The notes: generated by a model from the sequence alone, not told the origin. DNA of 64,000 nt from Salinicola socius (GCF_001937195.1 NZ_MSDO01000007.1:80440-144439); one strand, 5' to 3'. Counted from the stretch's first letter, positions 53,022-62,870 are shown. Numbers and translations: made by a program.

Positions 53022-55096
53022 GCCTCGATGCTCCGGTAACCGACCTCTCCGGCGTCGGCGAAGCGCTGGCCGGCAAACTGGCCAGACTGCGCATCGAGCA
53101 CATCGCCGATCTGCTGTTTCACCTGCCGCTGCGCTATCAGGACCGAACGCGGATCACGCCGATCGGCACCCTGCGTGCCGGTACCGAAGCGGTGGTCGAA
53201 GGCGAAGTCAGCGCCGCCGAAGTCGTTCGCGGCCGTCGCCGCAGCCTGCTGGTCCGGCTCAAGGATGGCTCCGGCATTCTCAGCCTGCGCTTCTTCCACT
53301 TCTCGCCGGCCCAGCAGCAGCAGTTCGCCAAGGGCGTTCAGGTGCGCTGCTTCGGTGAGGCCCGTGCCGGCAGCACCGGGCTCGAGATCTACCATCCGGA
53401 ATATCGCCTGATCCAGACCGAAGCGGCACCGGTGGACGAACATCTGACGCCCATCTATCCGACCACCGAAGGTCTGGCACAGCCGCGGTTGCGCGCCTTG
53501 ATCCAGCAGGCGCTGAAGCGGCTGGCAAAAGCGCCAGAAAGCCTGCCGGAGTGGATCCCCGAACCGTTGCGGGGACGCTTTCGGCTGCCCGGGCTGACCG
53601 AATCGCTGCGTTATCTGCACGAACCCCCGCCGGACGCGCCGCAGGAGCGCCTGGCCGATGGTCGTCACCCCGCCCAGCGGCGATTGGCGCTGGAAGAGCT
53701 GCTGGCCCATCAACTGAGTCTGCGCCAGGTCCGCCTGCGAATTCAGGCCGACGGTGCCCCCAAACTGGCGGCGAGCAGCAACCTGCAGGCGCGCTTCCTG
53801 ACCCAGCTGCCGTTCTCGCTGACCCAGGCCCAGCGCCGCGTACTGGAGGAGATCGGGCGCGACCTGGAGCGCGAAGTGCCGATGCTGCGGCTGGTACAGG
53901 GCGACGTCGGCTCGGGCAAGACCGTGGTCGCCGCCATGGCGGTGCTGAACGCCATCGCCGGCGGCTGTCAGGCGGCGGTGATGGCGCCCACCGAGATTCT
54001 CGCCGAGCAGCACTTTCGCCAGTTCCGGGCCTGGCTCGAACCGCTGGGAATCGAGGTCGGCTGGCTGGCCGGCAAGCTCAAGGGCAAGGCGCGGCTGGAT
54101 ACCAAGGCGGCCATCGCCGATGGTCGCGTGCAGGTCGCCGTCGGCACCCACGCGCTGTTCCAGGACGACGTGCTCTTCCACCGCCTGGGGCTGGCGGTGA
54201 TCGACGAGCAGCATCGATTCGGCGTTCACCAGCGCCTCGCGCTGCGCCAAAAAGGGGAATCCGGCGGCCTGACCCCGCACCAGCTGATCATGACCGCCAC
54301 GCCGATCCCGCGCACCCTGGCGATGAGCGCCTACGCCGATCTCGACCTGTCGGTGATCGACGAGCTGCCGCCGGGCCGCACCCCGGTGCATACCGTCGCC
54401 GTCCCCGACGAACGTCGTCCGGAGGTGATCCAGCGCATCCGCAACGCCTGCGCCGACGGTCGCCAGGCTTACTGGGTCTGCACGCTGATCGAGGAGTCGG
54501 AGACGTTGACCTGCCAGGCCGCGGAAGTCACCCGCGATACGCTGGTGGAAGCGCTCGAGGAACTCAACGTGGGGCTGGTCCACGGGCGCATGAAGGCGCA
54601 GGAGAAGGTCGAGGTGATGGACGCCTTCAAGCGCGGCGAGCTGGACCTGCTGGTGGCGACCACGGTGATCGAGGTCGGGGTCGACGTGCCCAACGCCAGT
54701 CTGATGATCATCGAAAATCCCGAGCGGCTGGGGCTTTCCCAGCTGCATCAGCTTCGCGGCCGGGTCGGTCGAGGCAGCGTCGACAGCTACTGCGTGCTGC
54801 TCTATCACCCGCCGCTGTCGAACCACTCGCGCCAGCGTCTTGGCATCCTGCGCGACACCACCGACGGCTTCAAGGTGGCGGAGAAGGATCTCGAACTGCG
54901 CGGCCCCGGCGAAGTGCTCGGCACGCGTCAGACCGGCCTGGCGCAGATGAAGATCGCCGACCTGGAGCGCGACCGCGACCTGCTCGACACCGTCACCGCG
55001 CTGGCCCAGGCGCTGCTGGAAGAAGCCCCCGACGCCGCGCCACCGCTGATCCGCCGCTGGCTGGGCGACGAGGCCGGACGCTACGGGCAGGTCTAG
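53018..55096 (+). CDS. recG: ATP-dependent DNA helicase RecG
   Basis: A 692-residue branch-migration helicase that remodels stalled forks and Holliday junctions. The wedge/OB domain fills about residues 1-270. Helicase motifs are GDVGSGKTVVA (Walker A), VIDEQHRFGVHQR (motif II), MTATPIPRTLAM (motif III), TVIEVGVDVPNAS and QLRGRVGRG (motif VI), with the TRG-type C-terminal end. ATGA overlap with oxyR fixes the start. Confidence 0.97.
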   Translation: MSLDAPVTDLSGVGEALAGKLARLRIEHIADLLFHLPLRYQDRTRITPIGTLRAGTEAVVEGEVSAAEVVRGRRRSLLVRLKDGSGILSLRFFHFSPAQQQQFAKGVQVRCFGEARAGSTGLEIYHPEYRLIQTEAAPVDEHLTPIYPTTEGLAQPRLRALIQQALKRLAKAPESLPEWIPEPLRGRFRLPGLTESLRYLHEPPPDAPQERLADGRHPAQRRLALEELLAHQLSLRQVRLRIQADGAPKLAASSNLQARFLTQLPFSLTQAQRRVLEEIGRDLEREVPMLRLVQGDVGSGKTVVAAMAVLNAIAGGCQAAVMAPTEILAEQHFRQFRAWLEPLGIEVGWLAGKLKGKARLDTKAAIADGRVQVAVGTHALFQDDVLFHRLGLAVIDEQHRFGVHQRLALRQKGESGGLTPHQLIMTATPIPRTLAMSAYADLDLSVIDELPPGRTPVHTVAVPDERRPEVIQRIRNACADGRQAYWVCTLIEESETLTCQAAEVTRDTLVEALEELNVGLVHGRMKAQEKVEVMDAFKRGELDLLVATTVIEVGVDVPNASLMIIENPERLGLSQLHQLRGRVGRGSVDSYCVLLYHPPLSNHSRQRLGILRDTTDGFKVAEKDLELRGPGEVLGTRQTGLAQMKIADLERDRDLLDTVTALAQALLEEAPDAAPPLIRRWLGDEAGRYGQV

Positions 55097-55117
55097 ACGC
55101 AAGCGGCGTCCGGCACC

Positions 55118-57340
55118 TCAGGTCGCCTCGGCGGCCTTGTCGTCGTCGGCCACTTCGACCGGGCGTGCCACCAGCCGAGCGGCCGCCTCGCTCATCGGCA
55201 CCAGCTGGCGGCTGATGTGCAGCAGCTGGGTCTGGATCACGCGGCGTTCGTCATCGGCATCGTCCTGGGCGGCGGCGGGCTCCTGCTCGAAGATCGCCAT
55301 TAGCGCGCTCTGCTCGTCGTTGAGTTCGGGGATCGGCTGGCGAGCGGCCAGACTGGCGGCGATCGAATCGAAGCCATCGGCGATACGGCGGGCGGCGGCA
55401 TGGATCTCGATATCCGCCCCGCTCGGCGTCAGCGTGCCCCGGTGCGCCCCCAGCGCGGAGAGATAGCCCAGCAGCGTGTGGGAGACCACCAGGAACCGGA
55501 AGCCCTCGTCGGCGTCCTTCTTCCGGTAGTGCCCCGGCTCCTGGAGCATGTTGGCCAGCACCGTCGAGAGCGCGGCATCGGCGTTGTGGGCGTTGCGTCG
55601 CGCCAGCCGATAGGCCAGATCGTCCTGCTTGCCGGCCTCGTACTGATGGATGATCTCGCGCAGATAGAGCGTGCTGTTGGTGAGCGCGGTGGCGGCGACC
55701 TTGTGCAGCCGCCGCCCCTGCCAGTCCGGCAGGATGAAGAACACCGCCAGTCCCGAGATGAACGCGCCGATCAGGGTATCGATCAGTCGCGGCAGGATCA
55801 GGTCGAAGCCGTCGCCGACCTGATTGAAGCTGCTCAACACCAGCGTGGTGATGGCCGCGGTGGCGACGATGTAGTGCTTTTCCCGGTTGGCGAAGAAGGT
55901 GACCCCGGCGACCACCGCGATCAGCGACTGGAGCAGCGGGTCGGGAAACAGGCTGATCAGGGCCCAGCCCACCACCAGACCCAGCACCGTCCCGACGATG
56001 CGCTGGCGCAGGAACCGCCGCGTCGCCCCGAAGTTGGGCCGACACACGAACAGCGTGGTCAGCAGGATCCAGTACCCCTGTGTCGGATGAACCAGGTGCA
56101 GTACGCCGTACCCTACCAGCAGGGCGGTCGACAGCCGCAGCGCGTGGCGGAAGGTCGGCGAACCCGGCGTCAGGTTGAGCCGAATGCGCTCCCAGGCGTC
56201 CTTGAAGCTGCGCGGCGAGCGGTTGAGCAGGCTGGCATCCTTCTGGTCGGCCACTGCATCCGGATTGTTGGCGCTGGAGAGCTGGTCCTCCAGCGTCGCC
56301 AGATTGCGTCCCAGCGCCTGCAGCGAACGCAGCAGCGGCGTCCAAGCCGGATTGCGCTGGGCGCGCAGGTAGACGATCGAGGCCCGCAGGTCTTCCAGTG
56401 CCTGCTCGCTCTGGCCGTGGTCGAACGGCTGGCGCAGCAGCAGCGCCTTGGCCAGCCGCTTGCACGCCCGGCCCTGCTGGTCGAGCAGCCGCTGGCAGCG
56501 GAATAGTACGTCGTGGTGAAAGAATGCCTCCGACAGCGCGGAATAGGGATAGTGCGAGGCACTGACCCGCTCGTGAATATCCTGAGCGATGAAATAGAGC
56601 CGCAGGTAGCGGTTGAGCTTGCGGCTGCCGCGTTGGCCCTCGAGACGCCGGAAGATCATCTCCTTGGCCTGATTGAGCGCCGTCACCACGCGGCCGTTCT
56701 GACGCGCCAGCGCGACGCGCCTGCTCTCCACGTCGACCCCGCGCAGCGGTTCGAACAGCGTTGCCTTGATGATCAGATACTCACCCAGCTCCCGATACAG
56801 CTGCGCCATGCTCTGCTTGACCGGCTGGCGCGAGAACAACGCACACCAGATGACCGAGATCGCCCCGTACCATGCCGCGCCCGCGACCAGCAGCAGCGGT
56901 TGCTGCCAGAAATTGCCATCGGTGGTGCCGCCGTGCTGCTCGATGTTGATCATCGAGTAGACCGACAGGATCAGCGTCGCCGAGGCGATGGTAGCGTAGC
57001 GCTGCTCGACCGCGCCGAGCATGATGAAAGTGAACGCCGATAGCGCGAGGCCGGGGGCGAATAGCCAGGGCCAGGGGAACAGTAGCTCCACCGAGCTCGA
57101 GGCGACCAGAAAGCAGATCAGCGTGACCAGCAGCGCGCGGACGCGGCCTTCCCAGTTGTCGTCGGTCTCGGAGAGCGCGCTGGCGATGATGCCCAGAAAC
57201 AGCGGAATGGCGAGCGCGATCTGGTCCTGGGACCAGCTCAACGCGATGGCGCCACTGAACGCCAGAAACACGCGGAAGCTGTAGGCAAACTTGTCGAGCG
57301 TCCACAGCTGGCGCAGGGAACGGGAAAACGAATCGGGAAT
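55118..57340 (-). CDS. yccS: YccS/YhfK-type FUSC-family inner-membrane protein, apparent ATT start
   Basis: About 740 residues. It has an N-terminal block of membrane segments (SVELLFPWPWLFAPGLALS, EQRYATIASATLILSVYSM), a helical cytoplasmic middle, a second FUSC-type membrane block (LVHPTQGYWILLTTLFVCRP, FGATRRFLRQRIVGT) and a C-terminal soluble part. Function is not established. The first conventional start in frame is GTG 57271, which cuts into the first membrane segment and has no ribosome site. Upstream the frame continues as RSLRQLWTLDKFAYSFRVFLA, the usual YccS N-terminus, up to an ATT at 57340 that has GGAGAG six bases before it. No ATG, GTG or TTG exists there. Confidence 0.85.
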   Translation of the reverse strand: MPDSFSRSLRQLWTLDKFAYSFRVFLAFSGAIALSWSQDQIALAIPLFLGIIASALSETDDNWEGRVRALLVTLICFLVASSSVELLFPWPWLFAPGLALSAFTFIMLGAVEQRYATIASATLILSVYSMINIEQHGGTTDGNFWQQPLLLVAGAAWYGAISVIWCALFSRQPVKQSMAQLYRELGEYLIIKATLFEPLRGVDVESRRVALARQNGRVVTALNQAKEMIFRRLEGQRGSRKLNRYLRLYFIAQDIHERVSASHYPYSALSEAFFHHDVLFRCQRLLDQQGRACKRLAKALLLRQPFDHGQSEQALEDLRASIVYLRAQRNPAWTPLLRSLQALGRNLATLEDQLSSANNPDAVADQKDASLLNRSPRSFKDAWERIRLNLTPGSPTFRHALRLSTALLVGYGVLHLVHPTQGYWILLTTLFVCRPNFGATRRFLRQRIVGTVLGLVVGWALISLFPDPLLQSLIAVVAGVTFFANREKHYIVATAAITTLVLSSFNQVGDGFDLILPRLIDTLIGAFISGLAVFFILPDWQGRRLHKVAATALTNSTLYLREIIHQYEAGKQDDLAYRLARRNAHNADAALSTVLANMLQEPGHYRKKDADEGFRFLVVSHTLLGYLSALGAHRGTLTPSGADIEIHAAARRIADGFDSIAASLAARQPIPELNDEQSALMAIFEQEPAAAQDDADDERRVIQTQLLHISRQLVPMSEAAARLVARPVEVADDDKAAEAT

Positions 57341-57551
57341 TTCGGTCTCTCCAGGATCGTGGTTATGCCGTCACGATAGCGCGCCCGCGGCAGCGGGAAC
57401 AGATACCACAGACGGTGGACGGATAGAGAACCTGACCAGAATCTAGACTTTAGTATAACGTTGCTGGTCCGGTCGGCCGCAACGGCTTTCCGCTTTATCC
57501 CCACCCCAGACTTCGGCATGATCGGGGTTTCCCGGAAGACTGAGGCAAGGC

Positions 57552-58679
57552 GTGGGATCGACCAACAAGTCGCATCGAAGCGGCGTGAGGCGCGCGCTAG
57601 GGTTCGTGGGCCAGCTGCTGCGTGCCGTGGTGATACTGAGCGTGATCGGCTGGGGGGCATTGGCACTGCATTTCGAACTGCCGGGGCCACGCCCGCTCGT
57701 CCTCCTTACCATTGCCGCGTGGGTGCTGATCGGCGGCGCGGCGCTGATCGCGCCATGGCGGATCAGGCGGCGTACGCCTCTCAAGACTGAGAACGCGCCT
57801 CGCAAGCCGCAGCGCAGCCGCGCGGCACCGACGATCCGGCTGACGTTCACGCTGGCGCTGATCGTGCTAGTGACCTGGTGGCAAAGTCTCGAACCTCGCA
57901 ATGATCGCGACTGGGCGCCGGACGTGGCACGCCAGCTGGCGGTCGAACGTGACGGCGACCGGGTCACGCTTCACAACGTGCGCGACTTCGAATGGCAGAC
58001 GCCGGACACGGCGACACCGCGCTGGGAGACTCGAGAGTACGACCTTTCGCAGCTCGACGCGGTGGATATGGTGGTCTCCTACTGGATGGGGCCGGCGATC
58101 GCCCACACGCTGGTCACGTTCGGCTTTGCCGACGGCCGGCATCTGACGTTTTCAGTGGAGATCCGACGCGAGCGGGATGAGGCGTTCTCGATCAGCGGCG
58201 GCTTCTTCAAGCAGTTCGAGCTCAACCTGATCGCCGCCGACGAGAACGATATCCTGCGCCTGCGCAGCAACGTGCGCGATGAGGACGTCTATCTCTATCG
58301 CGTCGGCCTGTCGCCACAGGCCCGTCGTGAGCTCTTCCTCGCCTATCTGGACGAGGCCGACCGGCTGCGCCAAAGCCCTGAGTTCTACAACACCCTGACC
58401 AGCAACTGCACCACCATCGTGTTCGACATGGCGGCCAGGATCGTCTCCGGGCTACCCAAGGATATCCGGCTGATTCTCTCCGGCTATCTACCGGAGTACG
58501 TCTACGATATCGGCGGACTGGACACGAGCCACTCGCTCGAATTCCTGCGCAGCCGAGGCTATATCAATCCGCGTGCCCGGCAGATCCCCTACACTGCCGG
58601 CAGCGAGGCCTTTTCCCGCGCCATCCGCGACGGGGTTCCCGCTGCCGATGGCGAGATCCTTCATGCTTCATCGCCCTGA
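57552..58679 (+). CDS. DUF4105 (Lnb N-terminal-like) membrane protein
   Basis: A 375-residue protein with two N-terminal hydrophobic segments (about 19-40 and 47-64), another at 93-112, and a periplasmic DUF4105 domain. The likely catalytic motif is the SNCTTIVFDM cysteine (about residue 281) and a conserved histidine in GPAIAHTLVTFGF, the His/Cys arrangement of the family now linked to lipoprotein N-acyltransferase Lnb. Whether it acylates lipoproteins here is inference. GTG start at 57552. It is divergent from yccS and 43 bases before the MpaB-type gene. Confidence 0.78.
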   Translation: MGSTNKSHRSGVRRALGFVGQLLRAVVILSVIGWGALALHFELPGPRPLVLLTIAAWVLIGGAALIAPWRIRRRTPLKTENAPRKPQRSRAAPTIRLTFTLALIVLVTWWQSLEPRNDRDWAPDVARQLAVERDGDRVTLHNVRDFEWQTPDTATPRWETREYDLSQLDAVDMVVSYWMGPAIAHTLVTFGFADGRHLTFSVEIRRERDEAFSISGGFFKQFELNLIAADENDILRLRSNVRDEDVYLYRVGLSPQARRELFLAYLDEADRLRQSPEFYNTLTSNCTTIVFDMAARIVSGLPKDIRLILSGYLPEYVYDIGGLDTSHSLEFLRSRGYINPRARQIPYTAGSEAFSRAIRDGVPAADGEILHASSP

Positions 58680-58722
58680 GCCGAGCTTGACAACATGATC
58701 CCAATAACATGATCTCAATGCC

Positions 58723-59607
58723 ATGACCTCCCTGCGCGACGCCATCGAAAATCGCATCAGCCATCTCACCGGGCGCACGCTGGGCGGGGTCGACTATACC
58801 CAGCCCAAGGGCGACCCGGGCCTGTTCGGGCCGGAAACCGTGGCGTGGAAAGTCCACGGCGAATTCACGCCGATGATGTGCGGCGGCGTCAGCGCACTGC
58901 TGCTGCAGATGCTGCATCCGCTGGCACTGGCCGGCATCTGGGATCACTCCAACTTCCGCCAGGACATGATTGGCCGGCTGCGTCGTACCAGCCAGTTCAT
59001 CGCCGTCACCACCTTCGGCTCCCGCGACGACGCCGAGCGTCTGCTCGAGCGGGTGCGGCGGGTTCACGATGGCGTCAGCGGCCACGCCGCCGACGGCACG
59101 CCCTATGCCGCCAACGATCCCGACCTGCTGGTGTGGGTGCACGTCGCCGAGATGAGCCGCTTTCTGGCTGCTCACATCCGCTATCGCAATCCGAACCTCG
59201 GCCTCGCCGATCAGGATCGCTATTTTGCCGAAACCGCCCGCGTGGCCGAAGCGCTGGGCGCCCGCGAGGTGCCGCGCTCCCGCGCGGCCATCGACGCCTA
59301 CCTGGAACACCAGCGCCGTTATCTGGTCTGCGATTCGCGCACCCGCGACGTCATCGACGTGCTGCTGCACGCCTTGCCGCCGAGCCCGGTCATCCGCCCC
59401 GCCGGGGCGCTGTTCATGCGTGCGGGCATCGATCTATTGCCACCCTGGGCAGCGACAATGCTCAGCCTCGAGATGTCGACGCTCGAACGCCACGCCGTGC
59501 GCCAGGGCATTCGCACTATCGCCCCGGTGGTGCGCTGGGCGGTGCGCAACGGCTCCTATCGTCGCGCCATGGAGCGGATGCAGGCGAAGGAACAGCAGCG
59601 GAAGTAG
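58723..59607 (+). CDS. Oxygenase MpaB family protein (DUF2236)
   Basis: A 294-residue protein of the DUF2236/MpaB family. Some members are haem-dependent latex/rubber oxygenase relatives. Family segments: WKVHGEFTPMMCGGVSALLLQMLHPLALAG, DHSNFRQDMIGRLRRT, HVAEMSRFLAAHIRY and YLEHQRRYLVCDSRT. Its substrate is unknown. The gap before it carries an imperfect direct repeat AACATGATC(C/T)CAAT; the ATG at 58723 is the last of three closely spaced ATGs there and is the one in frame. Confidence 0.8.
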   Translation: MTSLRDAIENRISHLTGRTLGGVDYTQPKGDPGLFGPETVAWKVHGEFTPMMCGGVSALLLQMLHPLALAGIWDHSNFRQDMIGRLRRTSQFIAVTTFGSRDDAERLLERVRRVHDGVSGHAADGTPYAANDPDLLVWVHVAEMSRFLAAHIRYRNPNLGLADQDRYFAETARVAEALGAREVPRSRAAIDAYLEHQRRYLVCDSRTRDVIDVLLHALPPSPVIRPAGALFMRAGIDLLPPWAATMLSLEMSTLERHAVRQGIRTIAPVVRWAVRNGSYRRAMERMQAKEQQRK

Positions 59608-59615
59608 GCACCGTA

Positions 59616-60500
59616 CTATTTCGCAGACGCGAGCCCTGACTCGTCGCGACGCACGCGATCGATCTTCAGCATCCGCGCGATCACCTTGTCGAGTTCGGAC
59701 TGCTCGAAGATCTTCTTCCAGTCGTCACGCAGGATATTCTCGCGGCCGTAGTCGATCGCGATCATGCAGGCATCCGAAAACGGATTGGTGCTGCGAAACG
59801 CCACCGCCAGCGCAATCTGGATATGACCGTAGAGCATCGCCTCGGCGGCTTTCTGGGGCACGCCGGTGCGCGCGACGGTCTCGTCCAGTGCCTCCTTCAT
59901 GAAGGTGCCGAGCATGCAGGTCACCGTTTCCACCAGCGTGGGCTCGAGATAGGCCAGCTGAGTCACGGTGATCCAGTGCACGTCGTCGACCGGGGCGTAC
60001 ATCACACGGATCACCGCTTCCAGCGCCGCCTTTTCCGCGTCGCTGCCGCTCTCAAACGCCGCCGCGACGGACTGAGTGGCCGCCACGCCGCCAAAGGCAT
60101 CGGCATGCTCTTCCCTGGTGTAGCGTTCCAGAAATACCGACGGATGACACGGATGCGCCACAGCGTAGTGAATATCTTCGCGCGGGAACAGCAGGTTGGC
60201 GTAGGCCGCTGCCGGATCCAGCGTCAGCACCGTCGCGCCGGCCTTCATTTGCGGCACCAGCGCTCCGGAGACCTTGCCGAGCACGATGTCCGGCACCGCC
60301 AGGATCAGCAGATCGCAGTCGGCAATGACGTCATCGATGGCCGACACGGCTCGCCCGGTATCGCGCACGCGCCGCTGACCTTCCGGCGCGTTCTCGCAGT
60401 AGTGCACGTTGAAATCGCTGCGCGCCAGATTGGCCGAGATTCGCATACCCATCTTGCCGCCAGCGCCGACCAGCGCGATCGATCGATACGATTGCGTCAT
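59616..60500 (-). CDS. Putative D-apionate oxidoisomerase (ApnO-like)
   Basis: A 294-residue NAD-binding dehydrogenase of the group annotated as phosphogluconate-dehydrogenase C-terminal-domain proteins. The Rossmann motif LVGAGGKMGMRISANL is at residues 9-24, then LLILAVPDIVLGKV, YAVAHPCHPSVF and WITVTQLAYLEPTLVETV. In the described D-apionate pathway ApnO has this architecture and converts D-apionate to 3-oxo-isoapionate. The assignment rests on the neighbours (OiaC-like, ApnL-like genes). ATGA overlap with the upstream gene fixes ATG 60500. Confidence 0.62.
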   Translation of the reverse strand: MTQSYRSIALVGAGGKMGMRISANLARSDFNVHYCENAPEGQRRVRDTGRAVSAIDDVIADCDLLILAVPDIVLGKVSGALVPQMKAGATVLTLDPAAAYANLLFPREDIHYAVAHPCHPSVFLERYTREEHADAFGGVAATQSVAAAFESGSDAEKAALEAVIRVMYAPVDDVHWITVTQLAYLEPTLVETVTCMLGTFMKEALDETVARTGVPQKAAEAMLYGHIQIALAVAFRSTNPFSDACMIAIDYGRENILRDDWKKIFEQSELDKVIARMLKIDRVRRDESGLASAK

Positions 60501-61297
60501 GCTGTGTGACTCCTCAGAAAGTGCAGGTTGTGTCGGGTCCATTCGGACTCCAGACGACAGGTCGTCGCGGCATCCGTCTGCCAGGGCAGCCAGTGCTCGA
60601 TGACCAGGGAAATACCGCGAGAGACCGGGTCGACGCGTTCCAGCATGGCGTCGAACGGCAACTGACCCTCCCCCAGCGGGCAGCCGATGAGCTGGAAGCC
60701 GACCCAGCCGGGGGCGCGGGTGAAGTGGAAATCCTTGACGTGCAGATTGACCACGCGGTCCGCCGTGTGCGCGATCACCGCTTCGGGGAGCGCCAGCGCG
60801 GCGACACAGTTGGCGGGATCGAGACACACGCCGATGTGCGGATCATCGAGAGAGTCGACGACGGTCATCAGATCCTCGACGGAAACCTGTTCGTAGGTTT
60901 CCAGCGCCAGGGTGACGTGCTGCCGTCGCAATCGCGGCAGGATCGATGCCAGCCGCCGGATCGCCGCCTCCGTAGAAGGCCGATCGGCATCGCGATACAG
61001 CATGCTGCGCAGCAGCGACACGTCCAGCCGCTCGGCGAGTTCGAGATAGCGGTCCAGGTGATCGGGCGCCACGCCTCTGGTGCCGAGTTCGAGCCGGACG
61101 CCGAGGCGCTCGGCCTGCGTCCGTAGCTGCGTCAGACGGGCGTCGTCGAAGTTCTCGATCGCCGGGTAATCGCAAATCTGGAACACGTCACCGCCGAGTG
61201 CCGCCGTCTCCTCGAGCATCGCTTCCAGCGACATCGGGTCCTCGACCCGGTCCGATCCGCGCCAGAAGAAGGCGTAGGTACTCAGTCCAATCCGCAT
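60497..61297 (-). CDS. Putative 3-oxo-isoapionate decarboxylase (OiaC-like TIM-barrel)
   Basis: A 266-residue xylose-isomerase-like TIM barrel (sugar-phosphate isomerase/epimerase family): MRIGLSTYAFFWRGSDRV, FQICDYPAIEN, LALETYEQ, GVCLDPANCV, NLHVKDFHFTR, GEGQLPFDAML and IEHWLPWQ give the metal-binding Glu/Asp/His/Glu set. OiaC of the D-apionate pathway belongs to this fold and forms L-erythrulose. The start MRIGLST with GGAG five bases ahead is preferred over ATG 61330, which overlaps the transporter stop. Other TIM-barrel epimerases remain possible. Confidence 0.62.
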   Translation of the reverse strand: MRIGLSTYAFFWRGSDRVEDPMSLEAMLEETAALGGDVFQICDYPAIENFDDARLTQLRTQAERLGVRLELGTRGVAPDHLDRYLELAERLDVSLLRSMLYRDADRPSTEAAIRRLASILPRLRRQHVTLALETYEQVSVEDLMTVVDSLDDPHIGVCLDPANCVAALALPEAVIAHTADRVVNLHVKDFHFTRAPGWVGFQLIGCPLGEGQLPFDAMLERVDPVSRGISLVIEHWLPWQTDAATTCRLESEWTRHNLHFLRSHTA

Positions 61298-61329
61298 GGT
61301 TGCTCCGGCATCGGTTGGGAGGGCCATCA

Positions 61330-62685
61330 TCAGTGCCCAGCCGTCGCGTCGTGCGATGTCATGCGACGGCTGGGCATCACCGGTTCACGACTGATCGCCA
61401 GCATCACCACGCCAGCCATCGCCATGAAACCGCCAACCACGAACATCGGCAGGGTGTAGCTGCCGGTCATGTCGTGAAGCGCACCGGTCAGGTACCCCGA
61501 GGAGAATCCGGCGATATTGCCGATGGTGTTGATCAACGCGACGCCCGCGGCGGCAGCAGCGCCGTCGAGAAAGCGCGTCGGCAGCGTCCAGAAATTGGGC
61601 AGCGCGGCGAAGATCGAGCAGGCGGTGATGGTGATCATGGCGATCGTCGCGGCGGGCGACTCCATGTAGAGCGCCAACGGCACACTCAGCGCCCCGGTGA
61701 AGGCCGGCAACGCGATGTGCCAGCTACGCACCCCACGTCGCGTGGCATCGCGAGACCAGAAATAGAGTGCAACCGCCGCCGGCAGATAGGGTACGGCGGT
61801 AATCAGGCCCTTCTGCATCAGGCCGAAATGGGTCCCGAACTGCGCCTCGAAGCCGCCGATGATCGTCGGCAGAAAGAAAGCGAGGGCGTAAAGGCCGTAG
61901 ATGAAACCGAAGTAGATCCCGCACAGCGCCCATACCCGGCCGCTGGAGAACGCCTGCTTGAGCCCTTTCTTCTCTTGATTGGCGCCAAGCTTCTGACGGG
62001 ACTCCCGCTCGAGCTCGGTGGTCAACCACGTCTTCTCCTCGGCCGTCAGCCAGCGCGCATCGGCCGGGCGATCAACGAGATAGAACCAGGCGACGATACC
62101 CAGCAGGATGGCCGGAATGGCCACGCCGAAGAACATGAAACGCCAGCCCGCCAAGCCGAAGAACGCGCCATCGTGCTGGATCAGCAAGGCCGCCAGCGGC
62201 GCGCCGATAACCGTGGTCAACGGTTGGGCCAGATAGAATAGCGCGAGGATGCGGCTGCGATAGCGCGCCGGTACCCACAGGCTCAGAAACAGGATCGCAC
62301 CGGGGAAGAATCCCGCTTCGGCGACGCCCAGCATGAACCGCAGGAAGTACAGCCCGCCCGCGCTGTCCACCCAGGTGAACAGCAGCGCAACGACTCCCCA
62401 ACTGACCATGATACGGGCCAGCCACTTGCGCGCGCCGAAGCGATGCAGCGCCAGATTGCTGGGCACCTCCAGCAGGATATAGCCGAGGAAGAAAATCCCG
62501 GAGGCAAAGCCGAACTGCGCGGCACTCAACGCCAGATCCGTATTCATGCCGTTGGGTGCGGCAAAGGAGATCGCCGTCCGATCCAGGTAATTGACGAAAA
62601 ACATCAGGGCCACGAAGGGCACCAGACGCCATGCCACCTTGCGAATGGCGGACTTTTCTACCGGTGAGGCTGCCGCGTGTTCCAT
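61330..62685 (-). CDS. MFS transporter, anion:cation symporter (ACS) type
   Basis: A 451-residue major facilitator of the ExuT/GarP/D-galactonate symporter group with 12 membrane segments. Diagnostic parts are VALMFFVNYLDRTAISFAAP (residues 26-45), GYILLEVPSNLALHRFGARKW, GVAEAGFFPGAILFLSLWVP and the late INTIGNIAGFSSGYLTG. It probably imports the sugar acid or lactone used by the neighbouring enzymes. ATG 62685 has GGGAG. It overlaps a possible alternative start of the OiaC-like gene (TGATG). Confidence 0.87.
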   Translation of the reverse strand: MEHAAASPVEKSAIRKVAWRLVPFVALMFFVNYLDRTAISFAAPNGMNTDLALSAAQFGFASGIFFLGYILLEVPSNLALHRFGARKWLARIMVSWGVVALLFTWVDSAGGLYFLRFMLGVAEAGFFPGAILFLSLWVPARYRSRILALFYLAQPLTTVIGAPLAALLIQHDGAFFGLAGWRFMFFGVAIPAILLGIVAWFYLVDRPADARWLTAEEKTWLTTELERESRQKLGANQEKKGLKQAFSSGRVWALCGIYFGFIYGLYALAFFLPTIIGGFEAQFGTHFGLMQKGLITAVPYLPAAVALYFWSRDATRRGVRSWHIALPAFTGALSVPLALYMESPAATIAMITITACSIFAALPNFWTLPTRFLDGAAAAAGVALINTIGNIAGFSSGYLTGALHDMTGSYTLPMFVVGGFMAMAGVVMLAISREPVMPSRRMTSHDATAGH

Positions 62686-62870
62686 GATCGCTCCCACTCC
62701 CGCAAAAGGTTGTCGGTGACCACGGCATGGCCCGTCGATGTCGGCCATATCGCGGCAAGAGTCATGCGATCATCAGGTCATCATACCACTTCGGCAATAC
62801 GGCAAACGTCGTAGACCGAGCATGGCGGCCGTGATCGGCAAGTCTCTCTCGGCGGAGGTGTGTGAAGGCG

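Noticed and set aside
52976..55102. A 708-codon open frame antisense to recG
   Set aside because: It mirrors recG codon structure in a GC-rich genome, has the low-complexity Gln/Arg/Gly composition of antisense frames and no recognisable domain.
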